Positions 39,836 to 47,723 of a stretch of 64,000 nucleotides of DNA are shown in pieces. The position numbers and the translations under genes were made by a program. Every line of letters starts with the position of its first letter. The first letter of the stretch is position 1. Origin of the DNA: BP-133 sp040756995 (GTDB lineage: Bacteria; Actinomycetota; Acidimicrobiia; IMCC26256; BP-133); contig JBFLYK010000007.1 in NCBI GenBank assembly GCA_040756995.1, positions 105,510-169,509 on the forward strand. The letters are read 5' to 3'. The notes beneath the pieces are model-generated. The model searched no databases. It had not been told where the DNA came from and worked only from the letters and a program-made list of their open reading frames with translations.

Positions 39836-40168
39836 ATGACAACAGCCGCCACCGCTCCCCCGATCATCCAGCGTTACTTCGAGCTCGCCCCCTCACAGGA
39901 CGCTGAGGCGTACTTCGCCCTGTTCGCCGACGACGCTCTCGTCGAGGATGAGGGTCGGGAGTACGTGGGTACCGATGCCATCCGGGCCTGGCGCGCCGCG
40001 GTCCCCCTCGTCGAGTACACGATTACCGGCATCGAACCGGCCGGTGAGGGGGTGGTCGTGACCTGCACCGTGACGGGGGATTTCCCGGGCAGCCCCTTCG
40101 CCGGTCTCCGATTCCATTTCGAAGGGTTCGATGAGGACCACGTGAAGGTCCTCCGCATCCGCCCCTGA
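39836..40168 (+). CDS. SnoaL/NTF2-like small protein
   Basis: 110 aa, one alpha+beta cone domain: YFELAPSQDAEAYFALFADD, GTDAIRAWRAA and GLRFHFEGFDEDHVKVLRI. Such proteins are often isomerases, cyclases, dehydratases or ligand-binding proteins. ATG 39836 has GAGGAG upstream. Under the same operator type as the HxlR/SDR pair, so probably part of one detoxification unit. Confidence 0.82.
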   Translation: MTTAATAPPIIQRYFELAPSQDAEAYFALFADDALVEDEGREYVGTDAIRAWRAAVPLVEYTITGIEPAGEGVVVTCTVTGDFPGSPFAGLRFHFEGFDEDHVKVLRIRP

Positions 40169-40378
40169 GCCGACATGGCAGTGTCCACCTTTGACGAGGA
40201 CGGGAGGAAACCGAAGCTAGCCCCCCGGTCCACACAACGCCGAGACGCCGTGGCGGTGGGCGACCGTGGCCAGCGCACCATCGCCTCCCGTTTCGCCTCG
40301 ACGCCGCCCACGGCTGGGAGGGCGGCGCCCCCATCCGGTCAGGCCCGCCCCCGCTCGGGAGGTCGCCGACCTTCCTTC

Positions 40379-40417
40379 TGTCACCGCGGTGACACAAGGG
40401 TCCAGCGACCGGTGACA
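40379..40417. promoter_or_regulatory. Perfect palindrome with extra half-site
   Basis: TGTCACCGCGGTGACA (40379-40394) is a perfect 16-bp dyad, and GGTGACA recurs at 40411. It lies 64-102 bp before the secreted-protein start at 40481. Suits a dimeric repressor; the regulator is not identifiable. The rest of 40169-40480 shows nothing else. Confidence 0.4.
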
Positions 40418-40480
40418 TCATCGGGGTGGTCCACAGCCGGCGATCGGGCAATGGCCGGCTACGGAGACAAGGGGCGAGGG

Positions 40481-40966
40481 ATGAAGCGGGCGCGCACGTT
40501 GGTGTCGGCCACGATGCTGATGGCCTTCGGTCCGGTGGTCCCGGCCCGGGCGGAGAGCGTCGCGGTCTGTTCCTTCAACTTCGACAACGGAACCATCGGC
40601 AGTCCGGGCGTCGTCTCCGGAGAAACTCGCGCCGCCGAATGGAAGGCCGGGCCCAGCCCGTTCATCTGTGTGGGCAGCGTCGGTGGCCACCAGATCACCG
40701 GCCCCGGCGTCATCTTCGAGTACGGCACCCTCGAAGGCAGCTGTGAGGAAGGCAAAGGGATGGGCTGGCAAATCGGCACCCTCCCCACGACCGGCGGGAC
40801 CATCAGGGTCGACAACGCCGCGCCGTTCTGGTGGAGATTCGGGGCCGGCACCCTGGAAGGCCAACGTATGCGGGGCACGTTCGTGTTCTGGCCGACGGCC
40901 GGCAACTGCTTCACCGAACCCGTCACCAGGTATGGTCAGGTGACCCAGACAATCCTCACCGGCTAG
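40481..40966 (+). CDS. Secreted protein of unknown function, 161 aa
   Basis: Signal peptide from ATG 40481 (MKRARTLVSATMLMAFGPVV, cleavage near ARA). The mature part is Gly-rich with four Cys (VCSFNF, FICVG, GSCEE, GNCFT), probably two disulfides, and aromatic clusters (PFWWRFG, TFVFWP), suggesting a beta-sandwich. No family recognised. A longer frame to 40175 lacks a ribosome-binding site and would bury the signal peptide. Confidence 0.75.
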   Translation: MKRARTLVSATMLMAFGPVVPARAESVAVCSFNFDNGTIGSPGVVSGETRAAEWKAGPSPFICVGSVGGHQITGPGVIFEYGTLEGSCEEGKGMGWQIGTLPTTGGTIRVDNAAPFWWRFGAGTLEGQRMRGTFVFWPTAGNCFTEPVTRYGQVTQTILTG

Positions 40967-41178
40967 CCACCGTTGGGCCGCCGGCGAATCACACGGCCTT
41001 CGGAGTGACCGGGGGCGGCCGATGCCCTCATGCTCATTGGTGTGGAGTCGACCGCCGATCTCACCTGGCGCACCCCCGCCAGCACACAAACCGACGCGCC
41101 ATTTGGCTTCTGCCACCGCGGACTCAGCCTCGACCCTGGGACGATACTCACCATCCCGAAAAGGCGGCGTCATCTCCG

Positions 41179-41307
41179 GCGGCCTACGTCGACACGTACG
41201 CCACCGCCATCACGGAGGAGCTCCGGACCACCATCGACGAGATCGACGCCGCCTACGACACGCTGGTCCGGATCCATCCCACGAAGGTCCGCCTCACCCC
41301 CACGTGA
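41179..41307 (+). pseudogene. Possible gene fragment without a start codon
   Basis: The end of this frame reads YVDTYATAITEELRTTIDEI and on to TKVRLTPT, clearly protein-like, but no ATG, GTG or plausible start precedes it in frame within the stretch. It may be the tail of a deleted gene. The remainder of 40967-41314 shows nothing else. Confidence 0.25.
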
Positions 41308-41314
41308 CCGCAGG

Positions 41315-41482
41315 TCAGCGGCGCCGGAAGAGCCGGGCCAGCAGGCCGCCGCCAGATCTCTGACCGGGCGGGCAGGCGCAGCGTTCGGACGGCGGGATGC
41401 CGGCCAGCACCTGCTCGACGTGGGCGCCGCAACCGGCCCACGTCGCCTTCCCGCACGAGGAGCACGTCTTGCGACGGCACAT
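41315..41482 (-). CDS. Small Cys-rich protein, 55 aa
   Basis: ATG 41482 follows AGGAGG. The protein begins MCRRKTCSSCGKATWAGCGA and has six Cys, including CSSC, GC and CAC, then a basic tail RLFRRR. This resembles short actinobacterial proteins that may bind zinc through the Cys cluster; that role is not shown. It lies 19 bp downstream of the M16 peptidase pair on the same strand. Confidence 0.75.
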   Translation of the reverse strand: MCRRKTCSSCGKATWAGCGAHVEQVLAGIPPSERCACPPGQRSGGGLLARLFRRR

Positions 41483-41500
41483 GGGCGCTGAACCTCCTGG

Positions 41501-42856
41501 TCAGGGTTGGGGGCCGTCCTCGACCGTGTCGAGGGTCTCGAGGGAGGGCCGGATGACTTTGGCGTCGCCCACGATGACGGTGGGAAGCCGGGCGGGCGCA
41601 AGGTATTCGGCGGCGGCGTCGCGGACCTCGTCGACCGTCACCTTCTCCAGCCGCTTGGGGAGTTCCCGCAGGTAGTCGAGGCCGAGGCCGGCGAGGCTGA
41701 GAGCGAGGAGGTACTCGGCCAAGCCGGACTGGGTCTGGGTCGACAGGGCGGTGGTGCCGATCAGGTAGCGGCGGGCCGAGTCGAGCTCCTCGGCACTGAC
41801 CGGGAGCGTCGCCATCCGGCCGAGCTCGTAGCGCGTCTCCAGCAGCGCGGGTGCGGTCACCTCCGTCCCGACGTCGGCCGAGATGGTGAGCACCGAGCCG
41901 AGCGGCTGGTGGTCGATCCAGGAGCGAGGGCTGTAGGTGTAGCCCTTGTGCTCCCGGATGTTCTCCACCAGGCGGGACGAGAAGTATCCGCCGAAGATCA
42001 TGTTGGCCAGCAACAGGGCGGGAAGCCCGGCGTCCCGCCGGGTCAGGGCCGGTCCGCCGATCCGGACGTTGCTCTGCGCCGCGCCCGGCCGGTCGACGAG
42101 CAGGATGGGCCCCGGTTCGATGGCCGGCAGGGCCGGCAGCCGCGGGGCGCGGTCGGCGCCCGTCCAGGAGCCGAGGGCGGCCTCGGCGGCGTCGAGAGCC
42201 TTGGCCGGCCGCAGGTCGCCGACCAGAACGAGGAGGCCGTCCCGAGCGGTCACCCGCGACTTGAAGTAGCGGCGCAGGTCGGCGGCACCGACCGAGGCGA
42301 CCTCGGCGGGCTCGGGCAGGCCGCCGGCGTACGGGTGCTCCCCGAACAGCCGCCGCTTGAGCGCCACCCGGGCGACGACGGCCGGCTCGGCCCGTTGCAG
42401 CAGTACTTCCTGGGCCTTGCGGGCCCGTTCGATCTCGACCTCGCCCTTCGGGAAGGCGGGCTCGGCCAGCAGTTCGCCGATCAGGGCCAGGAATTCGCCC
42501 AGCGAGGGGGTCAGCGCCGAGCCTCGCAGCCGGACGTCCTCGCTGTCGACGTGGACGTTCAGGGTGGCGCCCATCCGCTGGAGCGCTTCGGCCAGCTCGA
42601 CGCTGTCGCGCTGCTGCGTTCCCGACAGCAGCGTCTCGGCCAGCACCAGCTGCCTGGCCCGGTCGGCATCGGTCGCCCGGGGCCGGGCGGCGGGGAGTAC
42701 CAGCCGCGCCTGGACCAGCGGAATGCCGGGCTTGCGCACGGCCAGCACCCGCAGTCCGTTGCCCAGGGTGCGTTCGTCGACGGCCGGCAGTTTGGTGGGC
42801 CGAAACGGGCCGACCTTCGGGACGGCGGCCGGAATGGGAGCAACAACGACAGTCAT
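41501..42856 (-). CDS. M16-family peptidase homologue, non-catalytic subunit
   Basis: 451 aa, two-domain M16 (pitrilysin/MPP) fold. The zinc motif HxxEH is missing: the region reads VLAETLLSGTQQRD. The C-terminal Arg/Tyr pair of the family (NIREHKGYTYSPRS) is kept, as in the regulatory partner of MPP-like heterodimers. Pairs with the active subunit encoded just upstream, with a 4-bp overlap. Confidence 0.88.
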   Translation of the reverse strand: MTVVVAPIPAAVPKVGPFRPTKLPAVDERTLGNGLRVLAVRKPGIPLVQARLVLPAARPRATDADRARQLVLAETLLSGTQQRDSVELAEALQRMGATLNVHVDSEDVRLRGSALTPSLGEFLALIGELLAEPAFPKGEVEIERARKAQEVLLQRAEPAVVARVALKRRLFGEHPYAGGLPEPAEVASVGAADLRRYFKSRVTARDGLLVLVGDLRPAKALDAAEAALGSWTGADRAPRLPALPAIEPGPILLVDRPGAAQSNVRIGGPALTRRDAGLPALLLANMIFGGYFSSRLVENIREHKGYTYSPRSWIDHQPLGSVLTISADVGTEVTAPALLETRYELGRMATLPVSAEELDSARRYLIGTTALSTQTQSGLAEYLLALSLAGLGLDYLRELPKRLEKVTVDEVRDAAAEYLAPARLPTVIVGDAKVIRPSLETLDTVEDGPQP

Positions 42857-44169
42857 CGCTCACCTCCCGGGACGACCTCGAGCACGGCCCGGGTGTTGGG
42901 CTGCAACCACTGGCCGGCCACCCGGGTGATGTCGTCGGGAGTCACGGCCGCCAGCACGGCGGGCAGCTCGCTCAGCAGTTCGGCCTGGTTCCGTTGCTGC
43001 TCGAGGGCGGCGGCGGCCAGCGCCCGGTTCATGATGTCGTCGAGGCGGCGGATGGTCTGGGCCGTCATCGTGGTCACCACCCGGTCGACCTCCTCCTCGG
43101 TCGCCCCGCCCCCGCTCACCGCCGCCACCTCGTCGTCGAGGGCGGCGAGGATCGGATCGATATCGCCGGCCGGGTGATAGGCCAGCAGCTGCAACATGGT
43201 CGGGTCGCGCATGTCGAACGGGTCGCCGAAGGTGCCCAGCAACCCGCCGACGTGGGTGGCCAGCTGATCGCGCTTCACCAGGCGCTGGTAGAGGCGGGAG
43301 GCCGTCCCGTCCGCCAGCAGGTCGGTGAGGACGGCGGCGGCGACGTAGTCCTCGAACTGGTTGATGGGGTCGGGGACGCGGTAGGCCACGGCCAGCGCGC
43401 CCAGCGGGGCCAGGGGGTCGTGGTGAGTACCCCGCCGCTCCTCGGTGGGGACCGGTTCGGTGAACGACTCCAGGGGCGGGACGGCCCGGGCGGGGATGGG
43501 GCCGAAGTGGCGCTCGACCATCTCCCTCGTCAGGTCGACGTCGAGGTCGCCGGCCACGACGAGCGTGGCGTTGCCCGGCGCGTAGTACTGGTCGAAGAAG
43601 GCCGCCGCCTGGTCGACGGTGGCCGCCTCGAGATCGACGAAGCTGCCGTAGCCGTTGTGGGCGTTGGCGAACGTCCGGAACATCACCGGCGGCAGGAGGA
43701 TCCAGGGGAACCCGCCGAAGGGCTGGTTGACCACGTTGACCCGGATCTCCTCCTTGACGACGGCGATCTGGTTCTGGACGTTCTCGTCGGTCAGCCGCAG
43801 CCCCCGCATCCGGTCGGCCTCGAGGTAGAGACCGAGCTCCAGGGCGTTGGACGGCAGCTGCTCGTAGTAGTTCGTGTAGTCGGCCCGGGTGCTGCCGTTC
43901 ATCACCCCGCCGTTGCCGGTCACCAGCTTGTCGTGCTGGCCCTTCTCCAGCGTGATCGACCCTTCGAACATGAGGTGCTCGAACAGGTGGGCGAAGCCGG
44001 TCATGCCCTCCGGTTCCGACCGGAAGCCCACGTCGTAGACCACGGCGATGGCCACGGTCGGCGCCGACGAGTCGGGCATGAGGACGACCCGCAGGCCGTT
44101 GTCGAGCCGGAACCGCTGGACGGGAAAGGAGGGGGCGGGCGGCCGCTTGCGGCGAGTGTTCGCTGGCAT
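42853..44169 (-). CDS. M16-family zinc metallopeptidase, catalytic subunit
   Basis: 438 aa. Inverted zinc motif HLFEHLMFEG supplies the two His and the catalytic Glu; the distal Glu ligand lies in VVKEEIRVNV. ATG 44169 is preferred; the longer frame to 44322 is Arg/Gly-rich and lacks support. Forms an MPP/PqqL-like heterodimer with the next gene. No signal peptide, so probably cytoplasmic. Confidence 0.92.
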   Translation of the reverse strand: MPANTRRKRPPAPSFPVQRFRLDNGLRVVLMPDSSAPTVAIAVVYDVGFRSEPEGMTGFAHLFEHLMFEGSITLEKGQHDKLVTGNGGVMNGSTRADYTNYYEQLPSNALELGLYLEADRMRGLRLTDENVQNQIAVVKEEIRVNVVNQPFGGFPWILLPPVMFRTFANAHNGYGSFVDLEAATVDQAAAFFDQYYAPGNATLVVAGDLDVDLTREMVERHFGPIPARAVPPLESFTEPVPTEERRGTHHDPLAPLGALAVAYRVPDPINQFEDYVAAAVLTDLLADGTASRLYQRLVKRDQLATHVGGLLGTFGDPFDMRDPTMLQLLAYHPAGDIDPILAALDDEVAAVSGGGATEEEVDRVVTTMTAQTIRRLDDIMNRALAAAALEQQRNQAELLSELPAVLAAVTPDDITRVAGQWLQPNTRAVLEVVPGGER

Positions 44170-44398
44170 GGCCGCAAAGCTAACCGCGGCGCGGCCGCGG
44201 CCGCGCTCCGTGTACCGTCCTACACCAGCGACCGGCTCCCAACCTGATGCGGCTCGACCCGGCCCGACCGGTAGCGGCCTTGTGTCGTCGTGCTCCATCG
44301 TGGTCCGCGGCGCCGACGACACACCCCTGTCGTCTCCCTGTCAGTCTGGGCTTCGCCGTTGGACGGACGCCGCCGACACCGTTCTCGTACCGTTCCAG

Positions 44399-44423
44399 CG
44401 AGGGTCCCGCACGGGGACCCTCG
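44399..44423 (+). other. 10-bp hairpin in the leader of a small exported-protein gene
   Basis: CGAGGGTCCC pairs perfectly with GGGACCCTCG around GCACG and ends 18 bp before the start at 44442, next to its ribosome-binding site. Could attenuate or stabilise the mRNA. Confidence 0.45.
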
Positions 44424-44441
44424 AGGGGGAAGGAGCGGACC

Positions 44442-44672
44442 ATGGCATTGATGAAGTCGAAATGGGCGGCGGCGGTTGTTGCGCTGGCGGCCTCCCTGAT
44501 GGTGGGCGGGGCGGCGCTTCCGTTCCCGCCGAGCAGCGTTGAAGGCTCCGGGCACGGCGACGGTCTCCCGCACCTCGCGCTCGGCGGGCCCGTCTTCCCG
44601 GGCCCGATCGAGGACACACGGGACGGCGCCTCGCACGCCATCAGAGAGGCTCAGCGGCGGGCCGGGAAGTAA
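44442..44672 (+). CDS. Small exported protein, 76 aa
   Basis: ATG 44442 has AAGGAG at 8 nt. N-terminal signal sequence (KSKWAAAVVALAASLMVGGA), then a short Pro/Gly-rich mature peptide (LPFPPSSVEGSGHGDGLPH). No domain recognised. Confidence 0.6.
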   Translation: MALMKSKWAAAVVALAASLMVGGAALPFPPSSVEGSGHGDGLPHLALGGPVFPGPIEDTRDGASHAIREAQRRAGK

Positions 44673-44696
44673 CGCCTATCCCGGGTAGAGCCCACG

Positions 44697-44727
44697 CGTA
44701 TCACATACGGTGGGACGGCGTGATACG
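44697..44727. promoter_or_regulatory. VapB-type operator, first TA module
   Basis: CGTATCAC (44697) and GTGATACG (44720) form a perfect 8-bp dyad with a 15-bp spacer, 9 bp before the antitoxin start. Suits autorepression by the antitoxin or complex. Confidence 0.6.
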
Positions 44728-44736
44728 CTTGAAGTC

Positions 44737-44982
44737 GTGAAGAGCCTTCGTCTCGACCCCGAACTCGCAGAACGGCTGGAGCGGGCGGCGGCGGCCACCG
44801 GAGAGACGCTGTCCCAGTTCATCCGGACAGCAGCCGCAGCCCGGGCCGACGCCATCCTCGCCGATAGAGCCGAGACGGACTGGTCCGACGTGATCGGCGT
44901 GGTTCATGGCGGCGGCGGACGGGCCCGCCGCAGCGGAACGGCCTTCACCGAATTGCTCGCCAACGACAAGCGGAGCGCGTGA
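44737..44982 (+). CDS. Ribbon-helix-helix antitoxin (VapB-like), module 1
   Basis: 81 aa from GTG 44737. N-terminal ribbon-helix-helix (KSLRLDPELAERLERAAAAT, GETLSQFIRTAAAAR), then a toxin-binding tail. Overlaps the PIN toxin start by 4 bp and lies just below an operator dyad. Confidence 0.82.
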   Translation: MKSLRLDPELAERLERAAAATGETLSQFIRTAAAARADAILADRAETDWSDVIGVVHGGGGRARRSGTAFTELLANDKRSA

Positions 44983-45389
44983 CCATCACCGACGCCGGGC
45001 CGCTCATCGCCCTCATCGATGCCGACGAAGCGGACCACCATCGCTGCGTCGAGGCGCTCGGCCGGCTGCCCTTGCCGCTGGTCACCACATGGCCGGCTTT
45101 CACCGAAGCCATGTACCTCTTGTCCCGGGCCGGCGGCGCCGCTGGCCGCCGGGCGTTATGGAAACTCGTCCTGACCGGCCGCCTCGAAGTCGCCGACCTT
45201 CCCCGTCCCACGGTGGAACGGACTGCAGCCCTCATGGACAAGTACGCCGATCGACCCATGGACCTGGCCGACGCCACCCTCGTCGCCCTCGCCGAACAAC
45301 GCAACGAACGACGCATCTTCACCCTCGACGCCGACTTCCACATCTACCGCCTCCACGGCCGACGCCGCTTCGAGGTCATCCCGAAGTAG
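44979..45389 (+). CDS. PIN-domain toxin (VapC-like), module 1
   Basis: 136 aa ribonuclease toxin. Acidic metal site: Asp in TDAGPLIALID, Glu in FTEAMYLL, Asp in MDLADATLVA and TLDADFHIY. GTG start overlaps the antitoxin stop. The last 14 bp overlap the convergent rtcA-like gene. Confidence 0.87.
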   Translation: MTITDAGPLIALIDADEADHHRCVEALGRLPLPLVTTWPAFTEAMYLLSRAGGAAGRRALWKLVLTGRLEVADLPRPTVERTAALMDKYADRPMDLADATLVALAEQRNERRIFTLDADFHIYRLHGRRRFEVIPK

Positions 45390-46467
45390 TCGGTCCAGCC
45401 GCCTCGTCGAGCAGGTCGTCGGGGATGGAGGCTGGGTGGCGACCGGTCACGGTGACCGTCCCGTCGTCGGCGAGACCGACGTCGGCATGGAGGAACAGGG
45501 TGGCGAGCCAGGCCGCCGACTCGACGTGATCGGTGATCGCCGGCGCCCGGTAGACCGAGCGGCCGTCGGCCAGGGCGGTGAAGATGAGGAGCTGGTCAGC
45601 GGCGTGGCGGTCAACGGTGGCGCCGGAGCCGAGATCGTCGAGCAGCTCGTCGGCGGCGCGCCGGCCGATCCGTTCGGCCGGCCGCCGGGGGGCGCCGGCC
45701 CCGTCGGCGCCGAGGAGCGCGCCGGTGGATGTCTCGGCGAAGATCCCGAAGGCGGCCCCCGGCTGAGCGGCCGTCGTGTCGTCTTCCGTCTCGAGGGCCG
45801 CGTCCAGCCGGCGTTGATCGAGCCGCTGGCGGGCGGCTTCGGCCATCCGTTGGCTCACCTGTCGTTCAGCCAGATGTGACGCCAGCGCGATGCCCCAGAC
45901 GCGCTGCACGTCGCCGGGCTCTTCCAGTCGCAGCGGCTTCAGGGGAGCGGCAGGAGCGACCGTGATCCGGAGGACGCCCTGGCCGGTGGGCACGTAGCCC
46001 GGACGCTCGACCCGGAACTCGACGCCGAGACCCATGCGGCCCAGCAGCGGAGCGACCACCTGCTGCAGGTGAAAGGCGGACGGTGCGAAGTCCTGAAACA
46101 CGCCACCCCGCAACTCGACCTGCACACCCCTCCCCCGTCCGGCCAGCAGCGGCACCAGCGCCAACCCGAGCGCGGTGGTGGACCCCGCCGAACCGATGTC
46201 CCAGCAATACTCACCCGCCGGTGTCTCGTCGCCGGGCCGGAAGGTGAGCTCCCGGGAGTCGACCGCCGCCCCCTCCAGGGTCCCGCCCACGAGATCCCGG
46301 GCCGCCTCCAGGGCCACGCAGTGCTGCCGGCGCAGCCCCGGCTTCGGTTCCCGGCGAGCCCGTGCCTTCACCACGTGGATCGGCGTCGAGGTCAGCGCGG
46401 CATACGCCGCGGCCAGCCGCACGATGCTGCCGCTGCCCGAATGCTGCGAACCGTCGATCTCCAACAT
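45376..46467 (-). CDS. rtcA: RNA 3'-terminal phosphate cyclase (RtcA-like)
   Basis: 363 aa. Converts RNA 3'-phosphate ends to 2',3'-cyclic phosphate using ATP. Family features: N-terminal MLEIDGSQ, RARREPKPGLRRQH, DIGSAGSTTALG, and His in DRHAADQLLIF, the region of the adenylated His. The usual glycine loop GEGGGQ is replaced by HSGSGS. ATG 46467 is chosen since family members begin with this strand; a longer frame to 46521 is Arg-rich. No RtcB or RtcR is present. It lies between two VapBC modules, sharing 14 bp with the first toxin gene. Confidence 0.85.
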   Translation of the reverse strand: MLEIDGSQHSGSGSIVRLAAAYAALTSTPIHVVKARARREPKPGLRRQHCVALEAARDLVGGTLEGAAVDSRELTFRPGDETPAGEYCWDIGSAGSTTALGLALVPLLAGRGRGVQVELRGGVFQDFAPSAFHLQQVVAPLLGRMGLGVEFRVERPGYVPTGQGVLRITVAPAAPLKPLRLEEPGDVQRVWGIALASHLAERQVSQRMAEAARQRLDQRRLDAALETEDDTTAAQPGAAFGIFAETSTGALLGADGAGAPRRPAERIGRRAADELLDDLGSGATVDRHAADQLLIFTALADGRSVYRAPAITDHVESAAWLATLFLHADVGLADDGTVTVTGRHPASIPDDLLDEAAGPTTSG

Positions 46468-46530
46468 CGGCCCATCTCTACCCGCTGTCGCTCTACGGCC
46501 ACCCCGGTCGCGCTCGACCATGGAAGGTCC

Positions 46531-46561
46531 GGTATAGGTGGTGCCATACCTGGTACCATAC
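46531..46561. promoter_or_regulatory. VapB-type operator, second TA module
   Basis: Direct repeats GGTGCCATAC (46540) and GGTACCATAC (46552), 12 bp apart, plus the dyad GGTAT...ATACC (46531-46550), end 4 bp before the antitoxin ATG. Confidence 0.55.
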
Positions 46562-46565
46562 GTTC

Positions 46566-46784
46566 ATGGTGAAGACGACCGTCTACCTCCCCGAGGCGCT
46601 CAAGGAGGCACTCGCCCGCCTGGCCGGCCGCCAGGGCCGCTCGGAAGCCGAGTTGGTTCGCCTGGCCGTCGAGCGACTCGTCGAGGCGGAGGGTCATCCA
46701 GCCCCTCGGCTGCCGCTGTTCCGCTCGGCCGATCCCGAACTGGCAGAACGGGCCGACGAGCACCTGGCCGGCTTCGGGGAGTGA
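46566..46784 (+). CDS. Ribbon-helix-helix antitoxin (VapB-like), module 2
   Basis: 72 aa. MVKTTVYLPEALKEALARLA is a clear ribbon-helix-helix start; the tail (PLFRSADPELAERADEHLAG) matches antitoxins paired with PIN toxins. Overlaps the toxin start by 4 bp. Confidence 0.87.
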   Translation: MVKTTVYLPEALKEALARLAGRQGRSEAELVRLAVERLVEAEGHPAPRLPLFRSADPELAERADEHLAGFGE

Positions 46785-47203
46785 TCATCCTCGACACGAG
46801 CGGGGTGCTGTCGGCGATCGACGGCGGCCAGCGCCACCACGAGGCGGCTGCCGCCGTCTTGCGGGCAGAGGATGAACCGGCGATCCTCTCGCCCTTCGTG
46901 CTGGCGGAGATTGACTATCTACTGGCCACCAGAGTCGGTGTCGATGCCGAACGCGCCTTTCTGGCCGAGGTGGCGGGCGGCGCCTACCGGCTCGCTCCGT
47001 TCGATGCCTCCGACGTCGAGGCTGCCGCCGCCGTGGTCGACCGCTACCGGGACCAAAACATCGGCCTGACCGACGCCTCACTCGTGATCCTCGCCCTCCG
47101 GCATCGGACGAACCGACTCCTCACGCTCGACGAACGGCACTTCCGGGTCGTGCGGCCTCTCCAGCGCTTCCGCTCGTTCCGGCTGCTGCCGCTCGACGCC
47201 TGA
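46781..47203 (+). CDS. PIN-domain toxin (VapC-like), module 2
   Basis: 140 aa. Acidic residues in ILDTSGVLSAID, VLAEIDYLL, IGLTDASLVIL and LTLDERHF. GTG 46781 overlaps the antitoxin TGA. Distinct in sequence from the first module, so not a recent duplication. Confidence 0.88.
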   Translation: MIILDTSGVLSAIDGGQRHHEAAAAVLRAEDEPAILSPFVLAEIDYLLATRVGVDAERAFLAEVAGGAYRLAPFDASDVEAAAAVVDRYRDQNIGLTDASLVILALRHRTNRLLTLDERHFRVVRPLQRFRSFRLLPLDA

Positions 47204-47222
47204 TCAGTTAGGTGACGGCCGA

Positions 47223-47723
47223 TCAGGCCCGAAGCTCGGTCGCGGTCGTGGCGACGAAGAATTCGACCTCCAGCACGACCGGTCCGAGGATCGTCAGGGC
47301 GTGGGGGATGGCGGGCGGTATCGGCTGGCGAGCCCCGGCTTCCACCAGGGCCTCGAGAGGCGGATCGGAGTCCATGGAGAACCGGACTGAACCTTCCAGC
47401 ACGTGAAGGCAGGCCCAGGTCCGCTCGGCGACGCGGTGGCGGCTCTGGAGGGCGGCGGGCAGCGTCTCGGCGGTGAAGGGTCCGGCCCGCCGCACCAGGC
47501 GGAGCCCGTCGGGTAGTTCGGCCCGGTCGCACAGGGCACAGTCGAGCTCCGCCCCGATCCGTTCGACGCGGCCTGACTCCTCGAGGACCCAGCTCCGTTC
47601 CTGGAACGGCGGACGGTGCCGGACGTGCTGGTTGTGGAGACAGGACAGCTCGGCGACCCAGTCGCCGTCCTCGTCCTGATGGAACCCGACGATCGAGCGC
47701 TGCACGGAGGTCGAGCCTCTCAC
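47223..47723 (-). CDS. DUF3565-DUF1971 fusion protein
   Basis: About 166 aa. The N-terminal part (IVGFHQDEDGDWVAELSCLH, QHVRHRPPF, CALCD) matches small DUF3565 proteins. The C-terminal part (RAGPFTAETLPAALQSRHR, WACLHVLEG, FFVATTA) matches the cupin-like DUF1971 of TehB-associated proteins. GTG 47723 overlaps the TetR stop by 4 bp; GTG 47705 would match the usual DUF3565 start better. Function unknown; possibly metal or stress related. Confidence 0.75.
   Translation of the reverse strand: MRGSTSVQRSIVGFHQDEDGDWVAELSCLHNQHVRHRPPFQERSWVLEESGRVERIGAELDCALCDRAELPDGLRLVRRAGPFTAETLPAALQSRHRVAERTWACLHVLEGSVRFSMDSDPPLEALVEAGARQPIPPAIPHALTILGPVVLEVEFFVATTATELRA

Noticed and set aside
41030..41491. 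153-aa plus ORF over the small Cys-rich gene
   Set aside because: Arg/Pro-rich, no ribosome-binding site; the minus-strand 55-aa gene has AGGAGG and a coherent Cys pattern.
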